From an uncultured Alphaproteobacteria bacterium (GTDB taxonomy: Bacteria > Pseudomonadota > Alphaproteobacteria > HIMB59 > GCA-002718135), in contig CACNSY010000003.1 in NCBI GenBank assembly GCA_902623255.1, forward strand, positions 1 to 64,000: a DNA stretch of 64,000 nt. Reading direction: 5' to 3'. The position numbers were made by a program, and so were the translations under genes. Each line of letters starts with the position of its first letter. Positions within the stretch are counted from its first letter, which is position 1. The notes beneath the pieces were generated by a model. The model searched no databases. It saw only the letters and a list, made by a program, of their open reading frames with translations, and was not told the DNA's origin. This document shows, piece by piece, positions 36,352-44,444 of this stretch.

Positions 36352-36380
36352 TTGACCAATGAAAATATTTAAGTTTAAAT
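36352..36380 (+). promoter_or_regulatory. Possible promoter before the second aldehyde dehydrogenase
   Basis: TTGACC (36352-36357) and TTAAAT (36375-36380) are 17 nt apart in the 49-nt gap between the GMC and aldehyde dehydrogenase genes. A transcript from here would begin almost at the ATG (36386) and be leaderless. The match is imperfect and could be chance. Confidence 0.28.
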
Positions 36381-36385
36381 AAATT

Positions 36386-37858
36386 ATGTCCGAAATTCAA
36401 ACCTACAAATTTTATGCGGGAAATAGATGGCATGAACCTTCTTCTGAAAAATATTTTGAAAGTGAGGATCCATCTATAGGTAAAGTATGGGCAAGGGTCC
36501 CTGAATGTAATGAAAAAGATATTAATCTTGCAGTATCATCTGCTAAACATGCTTATTATGATGGTCCTTATGGTAAAATGCATCCAGCAGAAAGAGGGAG
36601 AACATTAACTAGAATTGGAGATATTATTGCTAAAAATGCAGAACGCATTGGACAGATAGAAACTAAAGACAACGGCAAACTACCAAAAAATATCACTCCT
36701 TCTTTAACCAGCTGGCAAACTGAGAGTTTTTATTATTATGCAGGCATGTGTGACAAGTATGAAGGTAGATTGATACCTTCAGAGGTTCCAAATATGCATA
36801 ATTATTTAAAATGGGAACCATTTGGAGTTGTTGCACTTATTCTTCCTTGGAACTCACCAATTGGAACATTGATCTGGAAATTAGCGCCGGCAATAGCTGC
36901 AGGCAATACTGTTGTAATTAAACCTTCAGAAAGAGCATCGTGCTCTACATTAGAGTTAATGAAAATTCTAGAAGAAGCCGATCTTCCAGAAGGTTTGATT
37001 AATGTTGTTACTGGTTTTGGTCCTACCACTGGTGCACCTCTTATTGAACACCAAGATGTTAGAATGATAAGTTTTACAGGTGGAACAAAAGGGGGAAGTG
37101 CAGCGAGTTTAAGTGCATCCAAAAATGTTAAACCCATTATTATGGAGTTAGGTGGTAAATCACCACAAATTATATTCAAAGATGCTGATTTAACTTTATC
37201 AGTTAATGGAGTTGTGTCGGGTATATTTCCAGTTTCAGGCCATAGTTGTATTTCAGGATCAAGGATACTAGTGCATAAAGATATAAAAGATAAATTTACT
37301 CATAATTTATTAGAAGTTGTTAAAAAGGCTAAAGTTGGTCACCCAAATGATACTGCAACACAAATAGGACCTATAGCAAATAAAGAGCAATATGATTTTA
37401 TTTTATCTAAGATAGAAGAGGCCGAAAAAAGAGGTTTAAAATTATTAATTGATGGAAGAAAAGAACAAAAATCTGAAGGGTACTATATTGGACCAACTAT
37501 TTTTGATAATGTTCCAAATGAAGACGATTTAGCTCAAAATGAAGTATTTGGACCTGTAGCCTCAATACAAACTTGGGAGGATGAAGATGAAGTAATTAAA
37601 ATTGCAAACGATACTATTTATGGACTTGCAGCAGGAATTTGGACTAATGATACTAATAAAGCTATACGTTTAGCGGATAAGATAGAAGCTGGAACTGTTT
37701 ATATAAATAATTATTTTAATGCTTCTACCCAATCACCTGTTGGAGGTTTCAAGCAATCAGGATACGGTCGTGAAAATGGATGGGAGGGAATGCAAAGTTA
37801 TATGCAGACCAAATCTACATGGTTAGCAACCAATCCCTCTCAACCAGATCCATTTTAA
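36386..37858 (+). CDS. NAD(P)-dependent aldehyde dehydrogenase
   Basis: This 490-residue protein has FYAGNRWHEP at the start, LPWNSPIGT near 153, FTGGTKGGSAA near 230, the catalytic Glu in MELGGKSPQIIF near 253, the catalytic Cys in GHSCISGSRI near 288, and NEVFGPVASI near 388. It converts an aldehyde to its acid. It follows a GMC alcohol oxidase and precedes a membrane hydroxylase by one base, so the three may oxidize one compound in steps. It differs clearly from the copy at 29015. Confidence 0.9.
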   Translation: MSEIQTYKFYAGNRWHEPSSEKYFESEDPSIGKVWARVPECNEKDINLAVSSAKHAYYDGPYGKMHPAERGRTLTRIGDIIAKNAERIGQIETKDNGKLPKNITPSLTSWQTESFYYYAGMCDKYEGRLIPSEVPNMHNYLKWEPFGVVALILPWNSPIGTLIWKLAPAIAAGNTVVIKPSERASCSTLELMKILEEADLPEGLINVVTGFGPTTGAPLIEHQDVRMISFTGGTKGGSAASLSASKNVKPIIMELGGKSPQIIFKDADLTLSVNGVVSGIFPVSGHSCISGSRILVHKDIKDKFTHNLLEVVKKAKVGHPNDTATQIGPIANKEQYDFILSKIEEAEKRGLKLLIDGRKEQKSEGYYIGPTIFDNVPNEDDLAQNEVFGPVASIQTWEDEDEVIKIANDTIYGLAAGIWTNDTNKAIRLADKIEAGTVYINNYFNASTQSPVGGFKQSGYGRENGWEGMQSYMQTKSTWLATNPSQPDPF

Positions 37859-37859
37859 A

Positions 37860-38795
37860 ATGAGTTTAAAGAATCGCCATGAATGGAATTGGCAACCAAC
37901 TTTACCAATTAAATTATCGCCAATATTAGATTGGCCTCCAAATTTTTTATTACTTTTCAAATGGCTAGCTTCATATTGGCTTCACATTAGTTCAATTATA
38001 ATTGAAGTTTTACTTGCTATATTTATATTCTATTTGTTTCACCCATCTGCTGAAGAAATGAAAAATTTTTCTTTTTCGTGGATTTCACAGTTATGGATTA
38101 GAAATTGTATTTTAATCACTCTTGTTGCTGGTTCTCTACATTTTTGGTTTTATTACTTAAAAGGACAAAGTAAAAAACTTAAATTTGAAAAAAAATTTAT
38201 AGATGAAAAAGTAAAAAAATTTACTTTCAATAATCAACTTTTTGATAATATTTTTTGGACAATTATAAGTGGTGTTACTATCTGGACAATATTTGAAAGT
38301 CTTTATTTTTGGGCAGCAAGTAATGATATCGTTCCTATCATGTTTTGGCATGATAACCCTTTTTGGTATGGAATATTTTTTATTTTAATTCCTATTTGGT
38401 CAAGTGCGCATTTTTATATTATTCATCGATTATTACATTTTACTTTTCTCTATAAAACTGTTCACAATTTACATCATAGAAATATAAGTCCAGGACCTTG
38501 GAGTGGTATATCTATGCATCCTATCGAACATATTTTATACTTTTCAACTGTAGTTATACATTTTGTTGTTCCGTCAAGTCCAATACATGTACTTTTTCAT
38601 TTTTATCAACAAGGATTAAATCCAGCTTTTAGTCATTCAGGTTTTGATAGTATCGTGATCAAAGATAAAAAAAGATTAAAAGCAGGTGATTTCTTTCACC
38701 AACTTCACCACCGATACTTTAATTGTAATTATGGAACTATAGAAATGCCTTGGGATAGATTTTTTGGAACTTTTAATGATGGTACAAAAAAATAA
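37860..38795 (+). CDS. Membrane fatty acid hydroxylase / sterol desaturase family protein
   Basis: This 311-residue protein has four or more membrane helices and the His boxes of this diiron family: HRLLH near 190, HNLHHR near 202, and HQLHHRYF near 279, with an extra SMHPIEH between. It uses O2 and an electron donor to hydroxylate or desaturate a lipid-like substrate at the inner membrane. Marine relatives of this kind are often annotated without function. It starts one base after the aldehyde dehydrogenase stop and converges on the crotonase gene with 4 nt between. Confidence 0.82.
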   Translation: MSLKNRHEWNWQPTLPIKLSPILDWPPNFLLLFKWLASYWLHISSIIIEVLLAIFIFYLFHPSAEEMKNFSFSWISQLWIRNCILITLVAGSLHFWFYYLKGQSKKLKFEKKFIDEKVKKFTFNNQLFDNIFWTIISGVTIWTIFESLYFWAASNDIVPIMFWHDNPFWYGIFFILIPIWSSAHFYIIHRLLHFTFLYKTVHNLHHRNISPGPWSGISMHPIEHILYFSTVVIHFVVPSSPIHVLFHFYQQGLNPAFSHSGFDSIVIKDKKRLKAGDFFHQLHHRYFNCNYGTIEMPWDRFFGTFNDGTKK

Positions 38796-38799
38796 GAAA

Positions 38800-39591
38800 T
38801 TATTCTTTCCAATTTGGTTCTCGTTTTTCTAAAAAAGCATCAATGCCTTCCTTAGAATCATCATGTAACATATTTTCTGTCATTACCTTTGAAGTAAAAG
38901 TATAGGCGTCTTCTAAATTCATTTCTTTTTGTTTGTAAAAAGCTTCTTTACCAATTTTAATAGTATTAGAAGATTTAGAGGATATTTTTTTAGCGATTTG
39001 AAATACATTTTCTTTTAAACTATTTTCTTCAAAGACATCATTTATTAAGCCAATCCTTAATGCTTTATTTGCATCTATAAGATCTCCAGTGAGAAGCATT
39101 TCCATTGCTTGCTTTTTACCTACAGTTCTTGATAATGGAACCATCGGTGTAGAACAAAATAATCCAATATTAACACCAGGGGTTGCATATTTTGCTCTAC
39201 TACTTGAGTAAGCTAAATCGCAGCTAGAAATTAACTGACAGCCTGCTGCAGTAGCGATACCATCGACCATAGCTATAACTGGTTTATTATTTTTATTAAT
39301 TTTCAGCATAAGTTGAGAGCACATTTGAAATATTTTTTTAAAATAGCTTTCACCTTTGTCATTTTGCAATCTTTGTGAATTTAAATCTTTTAAATTATGT
39401 CCTGCACAAAAAATATTACCTTTTGATGATAAAATAATTACTTTTATATCATTATCTTTATCTGCAATGTCTAGCGCTGATGTTAATTCATTGATCATAT
39501 TATCGCTTAAAGTATTTTGGTTTTTCTGATCATTAAGAATAATATTAAAAATTTTATTATTTTTTTCTGTTAATATTAGATTAAAATTCAT
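38800..39591 (-). CDS. Crotonase-fold protein of the ECHDC3 type, lacking both catalytic glutamates
   Basis: This 263-residue protein has the crotonase fold: FCAGHNLKDL near 61 (first oxyanion-hole strand), ATAAGCQLISSCDLA near 113 (second), and YATPGVNIGLFCSTPMVPLS near 135, the mark of ECHDC3-like proteins. The two Glu used by enoyl-CoA hydratase appear as Gln119 and Gly139, so hydration is unlikely as such. The oxyanion hole is kept, so thioester chemistry such as hydrolysis or isomerization remains possible. It is the last gene of the - strand operon, touching the OsmC gene. Confidence 0.85.
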   Translation of the reverse strand: MNFNLILTEKNNKIFNIILNDQKNQNTLSDNMINELTSALDIADKDNDIKVIILSSKGNIFCAGHNLKDLNSQRLQNDKGESYFKKIFQMCSQLMLKINKNNKPVIAMVDGIATAAGCQLISSCDLAYSSSRAKYATPGVNIGLFCSTPMVPLSRTVGKKQAMEMLLTGDLIDANKALRIGLINDVFEENSLKENVFQIAKKISSKSSNTIKIGKEAFYKQKEMNLEDAYTFTSKVMTENMLHDDSKEGIDAFLEKREPNWKE

Positions 39592-40038
39592 TTAATTGAT
39601 TTGAATTTCAACATCTTTGGATAGGGAATTAGCGATAAAACAATACTTATGTGATCTCTCTTTCATCTTTTTCATTTCTTCATCAGTGATAGTAAAATTG
39701 TCTTCAAATACTATAGCTGGATTTAGCTCTATTTTGTTGACGTACATTCTTCCCTCTGCATTTTTTCCTAAATACGAAATTGCTTTATCTTTGTAATTAA
39801 TAACTGGCCATTTCATTTTTGCAGCTAAAGCTAAAAACGTCATCATAAAACAACTACTTACAGCTGCAGCTAGTTTTTGTTCTGGATTAATATTAGTTTC
39901 ACTTCCTCCATAATCTGGAGATGATCCCGCATCAATAGATACATTTTCGTTAAGCATTACTGTGTGATCAGTTAAGTATTTTCCAAATTCGAGTTTTTGA
40001 TCTCCTAACTCCCACTTTAATTCGATCGAATGACTCAT
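39592..40038 (-). CDS. OsmC/Ohr-family peroxiredoxin-like protein
   Basis: I start this gene at 40038, one base after the upstream stop. The longer frame to 40086 would run into the DmdA-like gene. The 148-residue product has the OsmC two-Cys pattern: the first Cys in AAVSSCFMMTFL and the second in SHKYCFIANSL, with ETNINPEQKLAAA between strands. Family members reduce organic peroxides or handle reactive thiols and sulfur compounds. In an operon with methylsulfur-type enzymes, protection from reactive sulfur products is a reasonable guess. Confidence 0.82.
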   Translation of the reverse strand: MSHSIELKWELGDQKLEFGKYLTDHTVMLNENVSIDAGSSPDYGGSETNINPEQKLAAAVSSCFMMTFLALAAKMKWPVINYKDKAISYLGKNAEGRMYVNKIELNPAIVFEDNFTITDEEMKKMKERSHKYCFIANSLSKDVEIQIN

Positions 40039-40039
40039 T

Positions 40040-41161
40040 TTAAGAATAATTAAAAGGTAGTGAGCATACTTTACCTTTTCTCTCAATATTGTCTGGTGTT
40101 AATACGATAACATCCTGCCCATCATTCCAATAATCTCTATCAACCATTGATAGTCCAATATTGATTTTTAAAAATGGTGAATAAATACCAGAGGTGATAT
40201 TACCAATTTGAAATCTATTTTTTGAGTATACAGGAAAAGGAATTGTGCAGGGAGGAGTCGGGGACCCATCAAAAGTAATTCCTTTTATTTTTTTTTCTAT
40301 TCCATTTTTTAATATTTTTTTTAGGGCATGTTTTCCAATGAAATCATGAGATAAATTGTTACAATAATTATCAAATCCACATTCAATTGGATTATTTTCT
40401 AAAGTAAATTCATTACCATAGGATAATAAACCACCTTCTATTCTATCAATTAAATTTGGACATCCAGGTGAAATATTAAAATCTTTTCCTGCGTCCCAAA
40501 TAGTTTCCCAAAGTTTTTTTCCTAAACTAAAACCTTTAAGATAAATCTCAAAACCATCTTGCTTGCTATATCCTGATCTTGCAATTATCTGCTTTGTTCC
40601 TTCAAATTCAAAAAAAGAAAAATGAAAGAATTTTAATTTTTTAATTTTTTCACCAAATATTGATGACATTAATTCTTCAGATTTTGGACCTTGAATTGCT
40701 AGGGGGTATATATCTGGCTCTATAATATCAACTTTAAAGTTTCTTCCTACGGCCAAACCTTTTGCCCAAAGAAGAACATCTGAGTCGGCAACTGATAGCC
40801 AATATTTATTTTCACTTAATTTTAAAAGTACAGGATCATTTATCATCCCTGCATTTTCATCAATCATTGGATAATAGTAACATTTACCAATAGGCATATC
40901 TTTTATTGATCTTGGAGACATGAGTTGTATTAATTTTGCAGCATCTTCTCCTATTATTTGAACCTGACGTTGACATGAAACATCCCAAATTTGAGTATTT
41001 TTAGATAAGTGCCAATAATCTTCTTCTACTGTTGCTTTATACGATTTTGGAAGAAGCATATGATTAACTACAGTAAAACCACTTACACCAGCCTCAATTA
41101 CTTTCTCTGTATAGGGAGTCCTCCTAATACGTCTAGACATGTTTAATCCTGAATTACTCAT
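40040..41161 (-). CDS. dmdA: DmdA-like tetrahydrofolate-dependent demethylase (GcvT fold)
   Basis: This 373-residue protein is colinear with dimethylsulfoniopropionate demethylase as I recall it from SAR11. It has RRIRRTPYTEKV, VNHMLLP, WDVSCQRQVQI, LMSPRSIKDMPIGKCYYYP, ADSDVLLWAKGLA, IQGPKSEELM, RSGYSKQDGFEIYL and SPGCPNLIDRIEGGLLSYGN in order. DmdA moves a methyl from DMSP to tetrahydrofolate, giving methylmercaptopropionate. Close paralogues act on other methylated compounds, so the substrate is not certain. An internal ATG (41140) is an alternative start. It sits between the transthyretin-like and OsmC genes with 0-1 nt gaps. Confidence 0.68.
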   Translation of the reverse strand: MSNSGLNMSRRIRRTPYTEKVIEAGVSGFTVVNHMLLPKSYKATVEEDYWHLSKNTQIWDVSCQRQVQIIGEDAAKLIQLMSPRSIKDMPIGKCYYYPMIDENAGMINDPVLLKLSENKYWLSVADSDVLLWAKGLAVGRNFKVDIIEPDIYPLAIQGPKSEELMSSIFGEKIKKLKFFHFSFFEFEGTKQIIARSGYSKQDGFEIYLKGFSLGKKLWETIWDAGKDFNISPGCPNLIDRIEGGLLSYGNEFTLENNPIECGFDNYCNNLSHDFIGKHALKKILKNGIEKKIKGITFDGSPTPPCTIPFPVYSKNRFQIGNITSGIYSPFLKINIGLSMVDRDYWNDGQDVIVLTPDNIERKGKVCSLPFNYS

Positions 41162-41497
41162 TTATTTAGACCACCATATTGAGTATCCGTTTGGAGAAAT
41201 AATTAAAGGTATGTGATATTTTTTAAGAGGATCTTTCATTTTAAATTTAACACTTATTGAATTAATTATTTCACTAGTATTTCTAAAATATTTACCAGAA
41301 TTAATTATCATTTCATAATCACTTTCACAATCTTCTTTCGTTAATGCAAATTCTTTAAGCATTCTTCCAGAACTATCTGTTTTATCTTCTAGAAATATAA
41401 CTTTGTTATTATTATTTACTTTATAAATAACAATTTCTACATCACTTGCATGCGTACCATCTATTGAGTTTAGTAAATGTGTAGAAAAAATTGCCAT
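41162..41497 (-). CDS. Transthyretin-related / hydroxyisourate-hydrolase-like protein with altered C-terminus
   Basis: This 111-residue protein has the HIU-hydrolase length and layout: FSTHLLNSIDG at 4-14 (H7), DSSGRML near 45 (R45), GKYFRN near 68, and YHIPLIISPNGYS at 94-106 (H95). Three of the usual active-site residues are kept. The hallmark C-terminal YRGS is replaced by IWWSK, so the protein may not act on 5-hydroxyisourate. No urate oxidase or OHCU decarboxylase gene is in the window. It is locked into the operon, 3 nt after the TPP-enzyme gene and touching the DmdA-like gene. Confidence 0.75.
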   Translation of the reverse strand: MAIFSTHLLNSIDGTHASDVEIVIYKVNNNNKVIFLEDKTDSSGRMLKEFALTKEDCESDYEMIINSGKYFRNTSEIINSISVKFKMKDPLKKYHIPLIISPNGYSIWWSK

Positions 41498-41500
41498 AAC

Positions 41501-43243
41501 CTACTCTATAGATGCTTTATCTCTTTTATCACTAACTGCAGCAACTATTGGACTTATAACACCTTTAGCCTTAACATTTACACATGAAGTTTTACCACTT
41601 TCTAACGCTCTTTTTAAAGCAGGGCCTAAATCTTCCCTTTTAGTTACTAATTCTCCATGCCCTCCAAAACCTTCAAAAATTGAATGAAAAGGAATATCTC
41701 TAAAATCAGTTGCAAAGTGTTTCCCACTTTCAAATAACCTCTCTTGTTGTTGAGAAATACAGTCAAGACCTCCATTATTATCTATAACAACAACAATAGG
41801 TTTTTTTTCTTGAAATGCAGCTTCAATTGACAATCCGCCTGATAAAAATGCACCATCTCCACTAATTAAAACAACATTAGATTTAGGATTAAGATTTTTC
41901 GCTGATACTGCGAAAGGAACTCCAACACCTAACATACTGAAAGTGCCTGGATGTAATATTCCTCCAAGTTTTTTACCTTTTGATCCAGCAATATTAATTG
42001 CAATCTCGGACCAGAAATGGGTGTTACCACCATCAATAACTAGCCAATCATTTTCAGTTAATACCTCTTGAACATCTAAAGCTAATTGAAGAGGATGAAT
42101 TTTTCCACCATTTTTTTTGGTCTCTTCAGTTTCTTTATTTAAGTCATCTAATGTTTTATTTATCCAATTTTTTTTCTCTTTTTTATTCTTATTAAACCAT
42201 TCATTGTTTAATTTCCATTTACTGTTTTTCTTTAACTCTATAAGTTTATCCAAAAAAACTCCAGGATCACAAAGTAAGTTAATATCTGCAGCTCTATTTA
42301 ATTCTATTTCTTCATGTGATCCATTAATACAAACAAGCTTAGTGCTTTTTGGAAAAAGTGGAGGATTGCCAAAATTCATTTGATTATCAAGACGTGCACC
42401 AATCATAAGAACCAAATCTGATTCATGAAGAGCCATTTTTGATGGAGGATATTGATGAATATCTGCCAGGCCCATGTATGTATCTGCTTCTTCACCTAAA
42501 AGCTTTTGATGGTATGGTATATTAAATATTGGAATATTTAATTCAAAGCCAGCTTGCTCTAATTTTTTTTCTGCACTAGACCACCAAACACCATGCCCTC
42601 CGATAAAAACAGGTTTTTGTGAATTAATTGCCAGATCAAATATTTCATTTAAACTCTCAGGATCGGGCCAAGCTTTTGCTAAAGGTTTCTTTTGATGAGT
42701 AAAAGGTCTTTCTTCTAAACCTGCATCATCTGCAAATGATGAAAACATTATATCTACTGGTACACTTAAATGTACTGCACCAGGATAGCCATTTGTTGCA
42801 ATTCTATATGCTTTATCTATGAACTCTCTTATTCTATTGCCATCTGTTATACTTGCACTGTATTTTGTTAACGGTGCTGCAATAGATACATCATCTATTT
42901 CCTTAAAACCTCCTGCTCCTTGTCTTTTTAAGCTACTTGATCCAGTTATAAAAATAACAGGTGATCTTTCACCCCATGCTTCCATCATTGAAGGCACTGC
43001 ATTTGCAAAACCTTCTGGCCCGACAATACAAACGGATGGTTTTCTTGATATCCTAGTATGACCATCAGCTAAATGACCAGCAATTTGTTCATGAGGACAA
43101 TTAATTACATTAATTTGACACTCCATAAATCCTTCAAGTGCTGGATTACAAAAACCTCCAGAAAGTGTAAAAACATTATCAATACCTTTGTCTCTAAGAG
43201 CTCTTGCAACTAATGCCCCACCTCTAATCTTTTTGTCTGCCAT
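41501..43243 (-). CDS. TPP-dependent enzyme of the acetolactate synthase / 2-oxoacid decarboxylase superfamily
   Basis: This 580-residue protein has three domains: the PYR domain with catalytic Glu52 (CPHEQIAGHLADGHTR), a central domain with PVFIGGHGVWWS near 212, and the PP domain with the TPP motif GDGAFLSGG near 462 ending NNGG. The superfamily contains acetolactate synthase, benzoylformate decarboxylase, oxalyl-CoA decarboxylase and 2-hydroxyacyl-CoA lyase. It starts one base from the FMN 2-hydroxyacid dehydrogenase stop, which suggests oxidation of a 2-hydroxy acid followed by decarboxylation of the 2-oxo acid. The family does not fix the substrate. Confidence 0.82.
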   Translation of the reverse strand: MADKKIRGGALVARALRDKGIDNVFTLSGGFCNPALEGFMECQINVINCPHEQIAGHLADGHTRISRKPSVCIVGPEGFANAVPSMMEAWGERSPVIFITGSSSLKRQGAGGFKEIDDVSIAAPLTKYSASITDGNRIREFIDKAYRIATNGYPGAVHLSVPVDIMFSSFADDAGLEERPFTHQKKPLAKAWPDPESLNEIFDLAINSQKPVFIGGHGVWWSSAEKKLEQAGFELNIPIFNIPYHQKLLGEEADTYMGLADIHQYPPSKMALHESDLVLMIGARLDNQMNFGNPPLFPKSTKLVCINGSHEEIELNRAADINLLCDPGVFLDKLIELKKNSKWKLNNEWFNKNKKEKKNWINKTLDDLNKETEETKKNGGKIHPLQLALDVQEVLTENDWLVIDGGNTHFWSEIAINIAGSKGKKLGGILHPGTFSMLGVGVPFAVSAKNLNPKSNVVLISGDGAFLSGGLSIEAAFQEKKPIVVVIDNNGGLDCISQQQERLFESGKHFATDFRDIPFHSIFEGFGGHGELVTKREDLGPALKRALESGKTSCVNVKAKGVISPIVAAVSDKRDKASIE

Positions 43244-43244
43244 C

Positions 43245-44408
43245 TTAATACTTTATATCCTTAAAAAATTTCTCTGCTATTATTTTTTTATCAACTTCAT
43301 TTATATCTGTTAACCCCACTAATCCAAGATTTGTACTTAACTCTTCTTTAATTAAGTTAATGATTCTTCTAAGGCCTTTTGCACCATCTGCACCAATGGC
43401 ATACATTAGAGGTCTGCCAAACATAACAAAGTCAGCTCCCAGAGCTAATGCGCGTAAAATATCACTACCACTTCTAATTCCACTATCAAAAAGTATTGGG
43501 AAATCTTCTCCCAAAGCTTTTCGTATTAATGGTAAAGCATTAATAGAAGCAGTAGCACTATCTAATTGTCTTCCACCATGATTTGATACTTGAATTGCAT
43601 CAGCACCTGAGTCTTTAATTTTTAAAGCATCTTCAGAGTTCATGACTCCTTTTATAATTAATTTTCCTTTCCAAGCTTCTCTAATTCTTTTTAAAGTATC
43701 CCAGTCAGTAGTGCCTCTACTTTCTTTTCTTCTAAAAATTTGATCTCCACTTTTTGAAGTAACATAATTCATTGGTTTTGGAGCACCCTTTAATAAAGTT
43801 GTTAAGCTCCATTGAGGATGTAGTGCAAAATCTAAAAATTGTTTTGGACCAATTTTAAAAGGATAACCAAAACCATTTCTATCATCTCTTGCTCTTCTTG
43901 ATAGAATAGGAACGTCTACAGTAAGAATTAAAACTTTATATCCTATACCTTCTGCTCTTTTTAATAATTCCATAATAAATTCTTCACTTTGAAATATGTA
44001 TATTTGCATCCATGAATGACCCTCAGAGAAAGTAAACATATCTTCAAGTGTAGTACTAGAAGCCATTGAAACACATGTAGGGATATTATTATACGCACTT
44101 TCCTTTGCTATCATTTTATCTGCCTCAGGCCATGAGAGATTAGTCATTCCCATTGGCGCAAATCCAAATGGATAATCAAAATTAAAATCGAATATTTTTT
44201 TACTTAAATTTCTATTCTCGACATTTCTAAAAACCTTTGGTTCAAGTCTAATCTGATCTAATGCTGTACTATTAATTTCAGCAAGTTTATCATCTCCTGA
44301 TGCGCCATCAATGAAATCAAAGACTAATTTTGGCAATCTTTTTTTAGACAATTTAATTGCATCATCTATTGTATGGATTTTAGTGCTAGGTTTAATGAGA
44401 TCTTTCAT
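43245..44408 (-). CDS. FMN-dependent alpha-hydroxyacid dehydrogenase/oxidase
   Basis: This 387-residue TIM-barrel protein matches LldD, glycolate oxidase and mandelate dehydrogenase. It has FAPMGMTNLSWPEAD near 77, MQIYIFQ near 133, LTVDVPILSRRARDDRNG near 156, the catalytic His in VSNHGGRQLDS near 274, and FDSGIRSGSDI with ALGADFVMFGRPL near 307-330 for the FMN phosphate. It oxidizes a 2-hydroxy acid to the 2-oxo acid. The N-terminal substrate-binding Tyr of the family (DYY or DYL) appears as Phe32, so an unusual substrate is possible. Confidence 0.9.
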   Translation of the reverse strand: MKDLIKPSTKIHTIDDAIKLSKKRLPKLVFDFIDGASGDDKLAEINSTALDQIRLEPKVFRNVENRNLSKKIFDFNFDYPFGFAPMGMTNLSWPEADKMIAKESAYNNIPTCVSMASSTTLEDMFTFSEGHSWMQIYIFQSEEFIMELLKRAEGIGYKVLILTVDVPILSRRARDDRNGFGYPFKIGPKQFLDFALHPQWSLTTLLKGAPKPMNYVTSKSGDQIFRRKESRGTTDWDTLKRIREAWKGKLIIKGVMNSEDALKIKDSGADAIQVSNHGGRQLDSATASINALPLIRKALGEDFPILFDSGIRSGSDILRALALGADFVMFGRPLMYAIGADGAKGLRRIINLIKEELSTNLGLVGLTDINEVDKKIIAEKFFKDIKY

Positions 44409-44444
44409 TTTAATATTTGTATTCTAATATAATTTATAATTCTA

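Noticed and set aside
36802-37179. 125-codon open frame on the - strand inside the aldehyde dehydrogenase gene
   Set aside because: It lies wholly antisense to a gene with clear catalytic motifs, and its own product shows no domain.
40039-40086. N-terminal extension of the OsmC protein
   Set aside because: It overlaps the DmdA-like gene and adds residues not in the family. ATG 40038 directly follows the upstream stop.
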